From positions 1-64,000 of the forward strand of contig JAGARR010000046.1 of the NCBI GenBank assembly GCA_017622135.1: a stretch of DNA of 64,000 bases, given 5' to 3'. Below, piece by piece: positions 8,731 to 16,562 of this stretch. This DNA is from Spirochaetaceae bacterium. GTDB taxonomy: Bacteria > Spirochaetota > Spirochaetia > Treponematales > Treponemataceae. The position numbers were made by a program, and so were the translations under genes. How positions within the stretch are numbered: position 1 is the first letter of the stretch; each line of letters starts with the position of its first letter. The notes below the pieces were generated by a model. The model made no database searches and had not been told where the DNA came from. It was given only the letters and a program-made list of their open reading frames with translations.

Positions 8731-9927
8731 GTGTCTAAAATCCAGATGAAGAATGCCATCGCAGAGCTTGATGGCGATGAGATGACTCGAGTCCTGTGGC
8801 AGGTGATCAAGGACAAGCTTTTGCTGCCCTTCGTTGATTTGAAGGTTGAGTACTATGACTTAGGACTCAAGGAGCGGGATGATTCTGACGATGCGGTCAC
8901 CTACAAGGCGGCGGAGGCCATCAAGCGGCTAGGTGTTGGCGTCAAATGTGCCACCATTACCTCCAACGCAGCCCGCATGGAGGAGTACCAGCTGAAGCAG
9001 TTGACCCCCAGCCCCAACGGAATCATTCGTGCCGAGCTTGACGGCACCGTGTTTCGCAAGCCCATCATTGTGAACAACATCAAGGGAACCGTCTCCTGCT
9101 GGCAGAAGCCCCTGATTCTGGGCCGTCATGCCTACGGCGACGTATACAAGAACTGCGAGATTGCCGTAGACGGGCCGGGAAAGGCCGAACTGGTGTTCAC
9201 CGCCGCAGACGGCACCGAAATCCGTAAGACCATCATGGAAATGAAGGGTCCCGGCATCCTCCAGGGAATCCACAACACAGACAAATCAATTGAAAGCTTT
9301 GCCCGCTGTTGCTTCTTCTACGGCCTTTCCGAGAAGGTGGACGTGTGGTTTGCCACCAAGGACACCATCAGCAAGACATACGACGGACGCTTCAAGGAAA
9401 TATTCCAGCAGGTGTATGACAAGGAATTCAAGGCTGAATTCGAGAAGGCAGGCTTGGAGTACTTCTACACCCTCATCGATGACGCTGTTGCCAGAGTCAT
9501 GCAGAGTCCCGGCGGATTCCTATGGGCCTGCAAGAACTATGACGGAGATGTCATGAGCGACATGGTGGCCTCTGCCAGCGGAAGTTTGGCCATGATGACC
9601 AGCGTGCTGGTTTCTCCCGACGGAGTTTTTGAATATGAGGCAGCTCACGGAACAGTTCAGCGCCATTATTACCGATATTTAACGGGAGAAAAGACCTCCA
9701 CCAACCCGGTGGCTCTTATCTTTGCCTGGACAGGAGCCCTGGCCAAGCGGGGTGAGCTGGACGGAACACCAGAATTAGTGGAGTATGCACAGAAATTGGA
9801 GAAGACCACTCTGGACACCATCCAGGACGGCATTATGACTGGCGACTTGGCGAAGATTGCCAATCCCCCTGCAAAGCAGGTGCTGGACTCATGGCAATTC
9901 ATTGATGCCATTGCCCAACGGCTGTAG
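8731..9927 (+). CDS. icd: NADP-dependent isocitrate dehydrogenase, eukaryote-like type
   Basis: 398 residues of the homodimeric 'eukaryotic' IDH subfamily. Recognisable blocks are 'ELDGDEMTRVLW', the substrate-binding 'SPNGIIRAELDGTVFRKPI', 'ILGRHAYGDVYKN' and the NADP-loop region 'EAAHGTVQRHY'. It oxidatively decarboxylates isocitrate to 2-oxoglutarate with NADP, supplying glutamate carbon in an organism with an incomplete cycle. The start is GTG at 8731 with TGAGG eight bases upstream. Its divergence from the LeuC/LeuD-type genes suggests shared control. Confidence 0.94.
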   Translation: MSKIQMKNAIAELDGDEMTRVLWQVIKDKLLLPFVDLKVEYYDLGLKERDDSDDAVTYKAAEAIKRLGVGVKCATITSNAARMEEYQLKQLTPSPNGIIRAELDGTVFRKPIIVNNIKGTVSCWQKPLILGRHAYGDVYKNCEIAVDGPGKAELVFTAADGTEIRKTIMEMKGPGILQGIHNTDKSIESFARCCFFYGLSEKVDVWFATKDTISKTYDGRFKEIFQQVYDKEFKAEFEKAGLEYFYTLIDDAVARVMQSPGGFLWACKNYDGDVMSDMVASASGSLAMMTSVLVSPDGVFEYEAAHGTVQRHYYRYLTGEKTSTNPVALIFAWTGALAKRGELDGTPELVEYAQKLEKTTLDTIQDGIMTGDLAKIANPPAKQVLDSWQFIDAIAQRL

Positions 9928-9956
9928 TCAAAAAGAAGGAATTTAGGGGAGTCAAA

Positions 9957-10976
9957 ATGGTAAAGGATACTTTTAAAATACTCTGTGCAGACGATAGTGT
10001 TTCCATCAGAACCTATCTCACCGAGCTGCTCCAGTCCTGGGGCTATGCCGTCACTGCCTGTTCCAACGGCAAGGAGGCATGGGAAACCTATCAGAAGGAT
10101 CCCTCCTTTTCCGTGTTCGTGTTGGACTGGGTGATGCCGGAGATGAACGGTCTGGAGGCATGCAAGCTGATCCGAAAGAATGAGGACACCAGCTACAAGT
10201 ACATCATCATGCTCACCAGCAAGGATTCCACCGAGAACATCGTTGAGGCCCTGAATTCTGGTGCCGATGATTACCTCACCAAACCCTTCCATCCTGCCGA
10301 GTTGAAGGCCCGCATCCACACTGCCTATCGCTTCTTTGAGTACGAGAAGAAGCAGCAGTCCATAGCCGATGAGACTCGGCTAGCCTGTTACCGTGCCCTC
10401 ACGGAGTTGGCAGAGGCTCGTGACTACGAGACAGGACAGCACCTGGCACGAGTTTCCGCCATGTCACGGCTTCTGGCAAAAAAATTGGGACAGAGCGAGG
10501 ACTTCCTGAATCAGATTGAGATTTTCGCTCCCATGCATGACATTGGAAAGGTGGGAATCCCCGACGGAATCCTTCATCTTCCCAGAAAGCTTTCCCCCCA
10601 GGAGTTCGACATCATCAAAACCCACACCTCCATTGGCTACGAGATTCTCAAGGGCAAGCCCACCATGGAGATGGCCGCCGACATCGCCCACTACCATCAC
10701 GAAAAGTGGAACGGCTGTGGTTATCCTGAAGGATTGAAGGGAGAGGAAATCCCCCTGTCCAGCCGCATTGTCTCCATCATCGACGTATACGACGCATTGC
10801 GGGCCATCCGTCCCTACAAGAAAGAGTACACCCACCAGGATTCCGTCAATCTGATCTACAAGGAAAGTGGCACCTCCTTTGACCCCAAGGTGGTGGAAGC
10901 CTTCCGTGAGATTGAACACGACATCAAGGCGCTCTTTGACAACTCCTACAAAACCTTTGCAGAGACACCTCATTAG
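9957..10976 (+). CDS. Response regulator with HD-GYP domain (c-di-GMP phosphodiesterase)
   Basis: 339 residues: receiver domain (about 1-125) with acidic pocket D12/D13, phosphoacceptor D57 in 'FVLDWVMPEMNG' and K in 'LTKPF'; then an HD-GYP domain (about 145-330) with 'MHDIGKVGIPDGIL', 'HHEKWNGCGYPEGL' and 'DVYDALRA'. The GYP triad is intact, so hydrolysis of cyclic di-GMP is expected, controlled by phosphorylation from an unlinked histidine kinase. It lies 29 bases after icd with SD GGGGAG. The usual HHExxDGxGYP has W-N in place of the xD, a mild deviation. Confidence 0.92.
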   Translation: MVKDTFKILCADDSVSIRTYLTELLQSWGYAVTACSNGKEAWETYQKDPSFSVFVLDWVMPEMNGLEACKLIRKNEDTSYKYIIMLTSKDSTENIVEALNSGADDYLTKPFHPAELKARIHTAYRFFEYEKKQQSIADETRLACYRALTELAEARDYETGQHLARVSAMSRLLAKKLGQSEDFLNQIEIFAPMHDIGKVGIPDGILHLPRKLSPQEFDIIKTHTSIGYEILKGKPTMEMAADIAHYHHEKWNGCGYPEGLKGEEIPLSSRIVSIIDVYDALRAIRPYKKEYTHQDSVNLIYKESGTSFDPKVVEAFREIEHDIKALFDNSYKTFAETPH

Positions 10977-11032
10977 TTGTCAAAAGGCTTCACAAAGTCC
11001 CATTGATTTTGTGACAAGCCTCTAATAGCAAG

Positions 11033-11068
11033 AAAGCCTGCATTCCAGAAACTGGATGCAGGCTTTTT
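11033..11068 (+). terminator. Rho-independent terminator between convergent genes
   Basis: GCCTGCATTCCAG pairs with CTGGATGCAGGC around an AAA loop, followed by a T tract. It ends the HD-GYP regulator transcript and abuts the murI stop; an A run on the other side allows bidirectional use. Confidence 0.85.
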
Positions 11069-11905
11069 TCATTCCAGCAGACCTCCCCAAGGGATGGAAA
11101 ACTGGTGACAGAGCTGCTGGTAGTAGGCGGCCACCTGGGGAGAGGTCAACTGGCTGACGAAAAACCCCGGACCAGGAGCAGCATCTGAATCTATTGTTGG
11201 AGCTGCAGCTGGTTCCTGACAGGCTTCGGGGGCGGACTGGGAACGGATACGGAGCGCCTGACGAATCACTCCCTCACGGGAATCCACCACCAGTACCTGC
11301 TTTCCCGCCAGCAGCTGGATTTCCTGGGCAATGTGGAGGAAGTGGGTGCAGCCCAGAACGATGGTGTCCGCCCCCCGCTCCAAAAAGAACTCCACGGCAG
11401 GACGGGCCGCCTCTAGATAGAGCTCACGGTCCTGGCTCAGCAGGTGCTCTTCAATGAAGCGAATCAGCTGACCGTCACCACGGCTCACCACCCGACAGCC
11501 GGCGGCAAAATCCTCCATCAGACGGCGGGTATAGGGATGACATACCGTGGCCTCGGTAGCCAAAAGCCCCACCACCTTGTTCCTCGTTCTGGCCGCCGCC
11601 ACTTTGATGGCCGGTACGGTACCGATAAACTTCACCTGGGGAAACCGTTCCCGCAAATGAGGCAGGGCGGTGACGGACATGGTGTTGCAGGCCAGTACAA
11701 AGGCCCGGGGATTGAAGCGGGAGAGCACCAGCTCCACCGCTTGGGTTGCCGCCGCCACCACCTGTCCGGGCGTCTTTTCTCCATAGGGAAAGTTTTTCGT
11801 GTCAGCAAGATAGAGGCAGGAGGCACAGGGACAGGCTTCCTTCAGATAGCCCATGTAGGGCAGGCCACCAGTACCAGAATCAAGAAAGGCAAAATCCAGG
11901 CTCAT
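11069..11905 (-). CDS. murI: Glutamate racemase
   Basis: 278 residues; makes D-glutamate for peptidoglycan by a two-cysteine acid/base mechanism. The N-terminal 'FLDSGTGGLPYM' and 'DTKNFPYGEK' are typical, and both catalytic cysteines are present in 'LACNTMS' and 'LGCTHF'. The C-terminal tail (about residues 225-278) is longer than usual and low in complexity. ATG 11905 has an AGGA six bases upstream. The gene follows a small zinc-ribbon gene by 12 bases, so they form one unit. Confidence 0.92.
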   Translation of the reverse strand: MSLDFAFLDSGTGGLPYMGYLKEACPCASCLYLADTKNFPYGEKTPGQVVAAATQAVELVLSRFNPRAFVLACNTMSVTALPHLRERFPQVKFIGTVPAIKVAAARTRNKVVGLLATEATVCHPYTRRLMEDFAAGCRVVSRGDGQLIRFIEEHLLSQDRELYLEAARPAVEFFLERGADTIVLGCTHFLHIAQEIQLLAGKQVLVVDSREGVIRQALRIRSQSAPEACQEPAAAPTIDSDAAPGPGFFVSQLTSPQVAAYYQQLCHQFSIPWGGLLE

Positions 11906-11917
11906 GGAAAATCCTGC

Positions 11918-12223
11918 CTACAGGGAAAAAAGGCTGTCAAAGGCAGTCCTGGCCGCCTGCTGCTTCTCCTGTCCTTGGGAGCTGGAAGCGGAAAACTCTG
12001 TCCTGACAGAAAAATAATCACAGAAATTAGCTCGCTCCTTGTCAGATACAGCCTCGTCGATGGTTTCGTGACAATCGTAATGGGAGCCTGGCTCGTAAAA
12101 ACGGCAGTTGCGACAGCTATGAAGATCAGCTCCGCAACGGAAGCAGGTGCTGGACCTGAAAATCTCCAGTCCGGCTTCTATAGGTTCCTTGCATTTCCAA
12201 CACATGAATTCATCATAACCCAT
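11918..12223 (-). CDS. Small zinc-ribbon protein of unknown function
   Basis: 101 residues with three CxxC pairs: 'CWKC', 'CFRC' and 'CRNC', then 'FYEPGSHYDC' and 'DKERANFCDYF'. This spacing indicates bound zinc and matches a widespread small protein class with a conserved 'NFCDYF'. The C-terminal third is polar and Ser/Gln-rich. ATG 12223 is preferred over ATG 12241 because AGGA lies eight bases upstream. It heads a two-gene unit with murI and is divergent from the pentapeptide gene, sharing only about 35 bases of promoter space. Confidence 0.7.
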   Translation of the reverse strand: MGYDEFMCWKCKEPIEAGLEIFRSSTCFRCGADLHSCRNCRFYEPGSHYDCHETIDEAVSDKERANFCDYFSVRTEFSASSSQGQEKQQAARTAFDSLFSL

Positions 12224-12252
12224 TTGACTAATCCTATGCAATGCCCTACACT
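12224..12252 (+). promoter_or_regulatory. Promoter positioned for a leaderless transcript
   Basis: TTGACT (12224-12229), 17-base spacer, TACACT (12247-12252), then only six bases to the ATG at 12259. No SD precedes that ATG. Transcription would start at or within a base of the start codon. Confidence 0.5.
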
Positions 12253-12258
12253 GTAAAC

Positions 12259-12891
12259 ATGTTTGCCATGAATATCTGTAGCCAGCCGGGATGCCACCAT
12301 TCCGCCCTGTCCTTCATCAACAAAGAGGGCGCCCTTACCAATGACAATTACTTTTGCATCAAGCACGTGGAATATCCCGAGCTGGTAAAGAATTCCATCT
12401 ATCAATACATCTGCAGCCACCAGAAGATTGTGGGACTCAATGCCTCTGGCCTCAATTTCACCGACATCGACTTGACGGACAAGCGGTTCTACGGCTGCAA
12501 TTTTCAGAATTGCACCTTCAACAACATCCACTCAGAGTTCTTCCGGGCCAGAATGTCCATCTTTGATTTTTCCCTCTTTGTGGACTGCACCCTGCTGAAG
12601 TCAAACTTGCAGTTTTCCTCCTTTGCGGGGGCCACCTTTTCCCACGTTCTCTTTACAGGTTCTGACCTGGTTCACAACAACTTCTGTGGCATCACCGCCT
12701 ATCAGTCCTCCTTTGACGACTCGGACCTGTACAACTCCCGTTTCATCAAGTCTAACCTCATCGATACTTCCATCAGAAACTGCAACATAAAGAAGACCAT
12801 CTTCTACAACTCAAACCAGCAGAACATTTCCTTCAAGCAGTCAAATACCAGGGAGGCTGAATTCGAGTACCAGGAGGGAACAATCCTGTGA
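12259..12891 (+). CDS. Pentapeptide-repeat protein with N-terminal Cys/His segment
   Basis: 210 residues. The N-terminal 35 residues hold a Cys/His set (C-x4-C-H-H ... C-x2-H) that may bind a metal. From about residue 65 onward the A(D/N)LxX-like pentapeptide pattern is clear ('FYGCNFQNCTFNNI', 'LYNSRFIKSNLIDTSI'), predicting a right-handed quadrilateral beta-helix. No membrane segment is seen. The last codons overlap the GTG of the next gene (GTGA), so the two are translationally coupled. Start is ambiguous among ATG 12241, 12259 and 12268; the promoter position favours 12259. Function unknown. Confidence 0.75.
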   Translation: MFAMNICSQPGCHHSALSFINKEGALTNDNYFCIKHVEYPELVKNSIYQYICSHQKIVGLNASGLNFTDIDLTDKRFYGCNFQNCTFNNIHSEFFRARMSIFDFSLFVDCTLLKSNLQFSSFAGATFSHVLFTGSDLVHNNFCGITAYQSSFDDSDLYNSRFIKSNLIDTSIRNCNIKKTIFYNSNQQNISFKQSNTREAEFEYQEGTIL

Positions 12892-13472
12892 AAGTCTATT
12901 TTCATTTTAACATCGATGGATTTTCCAACTGCTATGTTGTCACCAATGAGAAGACAATGGAAGCCCTCATCATTGATCCGGGAAAGATTACAAAGGAAAT
13001 TTTGGAGCAATTGGAGAATGGCCCCTATAATTTGACGGCAGTGCTGATTACCCACAACCACAAGAGCCATATTCGTGGACTGAACACCATCAAGAAGATT
13101 TATACTCCCAAGGTGTATGCTGCTGACTTTGACATTGCAGGCTCCGAAGAAACCATTCTGAACGGAGACGGAATTATCTATGCGGCGGGATTGCAAGTCA
13201 CACATCTGGCATTGCCTGGCCACTCCTCTGACTCCATGGCATACAAAATCGGCCACATTGTCTTTACCGGAGACACCATCTTTGCCGGAATGATTTCCAA
13301 CACCTCCAGCACCTATGCTCGCCGCACCTTGGTTTCAAACTTGGCCACAAAAATCATGTCCCAGCAAGATGACATCATCCTCATGCCGGGACACGGACCG
13401 CCTACAACATTGGCGGCGGAGAAAAACTTCAACGAGGCCTTCCTAAAAGGACCGATAGAAGATATTCGCTAG
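12888..13472 (+). CDS. Metallo-beta-lactamase-fold hydrolase with altered metal motif
   Basis: 194 residues, glyoxalase II-like MBL fold: 'IIDPGK', 'LITHNHKSHIRG', 'LALPGHSSDS', 'VFTGDTIFAG' and 'ILMPGHGP'. The usual HxHxDH reads H-N-H-K-S-H, so the Asp that ligates the second metal is replaced by Ser; the other His/Asp positions remain. A mononuclear or changed activity is possible. GTG start 12888 overlaps the preceding stop, with AGGAGGG eight bases upstream. Its last four bases overlap the convergent lipoprotein gene. Confidence 0.82.
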   Translation: MKVYFHFNIDGFSNCYVVTNEKTMEALIIDPGKITKEILEQLENGPYNLTAVLITHNHKSHIRGLNTIKKIYTPKVYAADFDIAGSEETILNGDGIIYAAGLQVTHLALPGHSSDSMAYKIGHIVFTGDTIFAGMISNTSSTYARRTLVSNLATKIMSQQDDIILMPGHGPPTTLAAEKNFNEAFLKGPIEDIR

Positions 13473-15304
13473 CGGCTCACCAGGGAAACCCTTCCCGCCT
13501 CAATGCCCCAGTTTCTGAAAACAAATCTGCTCAGCTCCTCGGAGGCAAGACGGAAGCCCTCCCCCTTGGTGGACTGAATGTAGCTACATAACTCCGGCTC
13601 TGAGCGCAGCATGGAACCACGCTGGGCCAGGTTGTCTGCAAAATAGGCTCCCGTCCGGTTGACTGGCTGCTGAAGCACGTAGGCCATGAATTCATTGTGC
13701 ATCAGATAGGTGTCCTCCAGATTGTAGTTCAGCGAAGCTTGGAGCTGAAAATAGCGGTGCAGGAAGCGCAAGGATTGGGGATCCGCATTCTGGTAGACTG
13801 CCGCCACCTGACGGCGGAAATCCTCTCTCACAAAGAAGATGCCATGGAATCCCTCATGGGCCACAAAGGTGTAGCGAAGATACATGGCTGATTCCTGGGA
13901 CAGGGAAATGACGGCACCATAGCCGTTTTCATAGCCAGTGGCCCCCTTCTTGATGATGCCCTTGTGCAGGAGGATGTCACGCAAAATCAGCTCCTTCTGG
14001 TTCAAGGGAAAATTGGTACGCTCAGCCAGAGTAAAAAAGGCTGCCAAGGTTTCGCTGCGGTAGTCGTGGGCATTGAAGCCGTGCTTTCCCTCCAAATCCT
14101 TGTCGGACACCAAGGTTCCGATGTAACCAGTCTTTTCAGTAAAGAAGGCCAACCGCTTGAAAAAATCATCCTGCACCTGGTAGTCCGCCGTGTCGAAAAA
14201 CAGGAGACCGGGAAACTGCTGCCACTCAAAGAGCTCGTAGTCCCGGTGCCGCCAGGCCTTCTGGGGCCACAGGGGAATCATACCGGGGTCTGTCACCAGT
14301 GGCTCCAGCACCGCACCGTCACTTCTCACCGGGGCAGACACCAGCTCCATAGTGATTCCGGTGACCATGTCCCGGCCAGCCTCCACCACCAGGGGTGCAT
14401 AGGGATTTTCCAGCCCCATGGAATGAAGCGTCACCTGGCGCTGACCAGGGGAACGGCGGACACGGATATCCTCACCTCCCAGATTGAGCTGCACCTGGGG
14501 CTGCTGGGAACGTGTTTCCGGCATGGCAGGACTTTCCGATAGATGCAGGTTGACGGCAGGAGTCATAGTGCCGCCAGCAGTCTGAGACAAGGTGGCAGCC
14601 TGAAAATCTGCCATGCCCTCGGAAAAATCTAAATCTGCCATGGGAGCGGTTCGATCCCACAAACCACCACCAGAGCTGAAATGATAGGAAGTGCCACCCT
14701 GAAAGCCAATCTTAATGGGCTCCAGTCCTGCAGCGGAAATAGCTACCGGTGTGTTGGAGTACACCAGGATGCCCCGCAGCTGCTCCAGCTTTTGAGCAGG
14801 AACCACCATGGAAAGGGTGAAGCTTTCCTGGGCAGGAATCCCTCCATTCACTACGGCTGTGACACAACGGGCCAAGGGACGGTCTGCCAGCTGCTTTTTC
14901 AGCTTTCCAGAGGAATCAAAGTCATCCTGATACAAAAAACCAAAGGCCACCTGTCCTTGGACAGCTTGTCCTGGGACAGCTTGTCCTTGGGCAGCCTGCC
15001 CTGGGTTCTTTTTGGCGGTTGCGTTTTGGGTGGCGTCCCCCGCAATGTGTATCCAGCAGGAAAGACCGCCCCACTGACTCTTACGCTGGCCAAACAGGGG
15101 AAGCTGCTGCTGGTCAATGGCAAGGTAGGCATAGGCCGACTTCTCAGGCTTGGTAATGAGCCCCTTCTTTCCATTGGTATTCAAGGCCACCATAGGAAGG
15201 GCATTGGTACCATCCTGAAAGAGGACCACACTCTCGCTGGAACAAGAGGCAAAAACCCCGATAAACAGAAAAACGAATAAACAAATTGGAATTTCCTTCA
15301 TCAT
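13469..15304 (-). CDS. Large lipoprotein with HExxH metallopeptidase-like site
   Basis: 611 residues. A lipoprotein signal ('FIGVFASC') ends near residue 20. A Gln/Gly/Pro-rich tandem repeat (GQAVx units, 15-base DNA repeat near 14945-15000) lies around residues 100-120. The C-terminal third contains 'FVAHEGFHGIFF', an HExxH zinc motif, followed about 55 residues later by 'MHNEFMAY', a plausible third-ligand Glu. This suggests an envelope metallopeptidase; no family name is certain. A perfect TATAAT (15310-15315, minus) ends five bases before the ATG and there is no SD, so the mRNA may be leaderless. Confidence 0.75.
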   Translation of the reverse strand: MMKEIPICLFVFLFIGVFASCSSESVVLFQDGTNALPMVALNTNGKKGLITKPEKSAYAYLAIDQQQLPLFGQRKSQWGGLSCWIHIAGDATQNATAKKNPGQAAQGQAVPGQAVQGQVAFGFLYQDDFDSSGKLKKQLADRPLARCVTAVVNGGIPAQESFTLSMVVPAQKLEQLRGILVYSNTPVAISAAGLEPIKIGFQGGTSYHFSSGGGLWDRTAPMADLDFSEGMADFQAATLSQTAGGTMTPAVNLHLSESPAMPETRSQQPQVQLNLGGEDIRVRRSPGQRQVTLHSMGLENPYAPLVVEAGRDMVTGITMELVSAPVRSDGAVLEPLVTDPGMIPLWPQKAWRHRDYELFEWQQFPGLLFFDTADYQVQDDFFKRLAFFTEKTGYIGTLVSDKDLEGKHGFNAHDYRSETLAAFFTLAERTNFPLNQKELILRDILLHKGIIKKGATGYENGYGAVISLSQESAMYLRYTFVAHEGFHGIFFVREDFRRQVAAVYQNADPQSLRFLHRYFQLQASLNYNLEDTYLMHNEFMAYVLQQPVNRTGAYFADNLAQRGSMLRSEPELCSYIQSTKGEGFRLASEELSRFVFRNWGIEAGRVSLVSR

Positions 15305-15351
15305 ACGTCATTATACTACCTTTTTTTCCACAAAAACGCTATAGTTTGCCT
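15305..15351. promoter_or_regulatory. 47-base divergent promoter with both -10 boxes next to the start codons
   Basis: TATAAT on the minus strand (15310-15315) lies five bases before ATG 15304, and TATAGT on the plus strand (15340-15345) lies six bases before ATG 15352. Neither start has an SD. Clear -35 boxes are not seen. The geometry leaves no room for 5' untranslated regions on either side. Confidence 0.5.
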
Positions 15352-15990
15352 ATGTCCGAAGATACATTTTCTGCCATCCTGCTGCAGCCTCACGACACGC
15401 CCCTGAGCCAGATGCTGGCACAACACCGGCAGATACTGGGAAAACTGGCCGAATCCTGCCACGCCGTGCTTCCGGATCATCAGGTCTATCCCCTGGCACC
15501 CAGCCACTGTTTGGTGCAGTCTCCACTGGAAATCCAGCAGCTGAAAAAGAACCTCAGAGGCTGCACCATCATGCCACCAGTTTTTTCCCAAGGATTCCTC
15601 GTGCGACCAGTCCAGCTGGTGGGTGCGGAGTTGGCGCCACTATCCTTGCACTCACTCCTCCCCACTTTTCACCAAGGAGTGAAATGTCTGGAAAATTTTG
15701 CCACAGGAGAATTGCCCGGCGGCTTTGTCTTTGGCTGCATCAAGAATCGGCAGGAGGAAAGGATACGTGCAGAAGACAACAGAGCAGCAATTCATCATAT
15801 ACATGAAATAATCAACAGCTTTGCCATACAACCGCTAAAACTCAGGGTGTTTCGGCTTCATTCGGCAAAGTACCGCTGGTGTGACTGGCCGGGCCACCAC
15901 CAGTCCAGTCAAGAGGAGGCCCCGGAGCACGTGGAGACACGTGCCTTGACCTGGACCTTGGGCTCCCCCCAGTGGGTAAAAATCAAATGA
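15352..15990 (+). CDS. Hypothetical protein
   Basis: 212 residues, no signal peptide or membrane segment, no motif I recognise. The frame is open from 15286 but ATG 15352 fits the promoter position. Codon use is like neighbouring genes and the frame has strong third-position G/C in its first two thirds, supporting a real gene. Scattered His and Trp near the C-terminus ('YRWCDWPGHHQ'). Its end faces the coiled-coil gene at 16015 across 24 bases. Confidence 0.6.
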   Translation: MSEDTFSAILLQPHDTPLSQMLAQHRQILGKLAESCHAVLPDHQVYPLAPSHCLVQSPLEIQQLKKNLRGCTIMPPVFSQGFLVRPVQLVGAELAPLSLHSLLPTFHQGVKCLENFATGELPGGFVFGCIKNRQEERIRAEDNRAAIHHIHEIINSFAIQPLKLRVFRLHSAKYRWCDWPGHHQSSQEEAPEHVETRALTWTLGSPQWVKIK

Positions 15991-16014
15991 TTGTAGAGAA
16001 CAGAACCTGCAGCA

Positions 16015-16440
16015 TCACTCGCTTTTCGTGAATTCTGCGTCGGTGGCCGCTTCCATTTCAGGAGAATCCTTCTCCCCCTCTGTTCCCGCCCCCTCCGTAG
16101 CGGCAAAATTGTTGGAGTCAGCTTTGTCACCTCCAGACTTGAGGCTTTCCTCCCGCTGGGCAATCTCCTTATCCAGCCGCTGGATTTCCGCAATGATTCC
16201 TGCAATGCTGCTGTCCTGGGCCGAGAGGCTTCCAGAAGGAGTGTCCTCAAAGAACTGACACACAGCCTGTCCCAAGGCACGGTACTCCTTGTTCTGCCGA
16301 GACACCAGCTGGTGGGTTTCAATCTTGGTGACGCCCTTGTCACTGAGATCCTGCACGACATCACCAGCCTTGGTGAGAGCCTCCTTGGAAACCTCCACTC
16401 CCTTGTCCAGGTATTCCTTCATCTTGTCAATAAAAGCCAT
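16015..16440 (-). CDS. Small coiled-coil protein
   Basis: 141 residues. The N-terminal part ('FIDKMKEYLDKGVEVSKEAL') is amphipathic helix, and 'IIAEIQRLDKEIAQREESL' is heptad-like coiled coil; the C-terminus is acidic and disordered. This resembles small helical proteins that follow envelope genes in treponemes, but I cannot name a family. ATG 16440 has GAAGGAG upstream. A promoter TTGGTA - 17 - TATATA (16496-16524, minus) precedes it. Confidence 0.7.
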   Translation of the reverse strand: MAFIDKMKEYLDKGVEVSKEALTKAGDVVQDLSDKGVTKIETHQLVSRQNKEYRALGQAVCQFFEDTPSGSLSAQDSSIAGIIAEIQRLDKEIAQREESLKSGGDKADSNNFAATEGAGTEGEKDSPEMEAATDAEFTKSE

Positions 16441-16495
16441 ATACGCTCCTTCAAACAGTAATCTCCACCCGAAGGTGTCCGCCAAAAGTCGTCTC

Positions 16496-16524
16496 TATAT
16501 AATAAAACAAATTCATTGTACCAA
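16496..16524 (-). promoter_or_regulatory. Promoter for the coiled-coil gene
   Basis: On the minus strand TTGGTA (16519-16524), 17 bases, TATATA (16496-16501), about 55 bases upstream of the start codon. Confidence 0.45.
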
Positions 16525-16562
16525 AGGCAAGTCCATTTGTCACGGAAGAATTCCACAGCACG

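Noticed and set aside
14945-15005. CRISPR-like short repeats
   Set aside because: The 15-base units are adjacent, in frame and encode a Gln/Gly peptide; there are no spacers.
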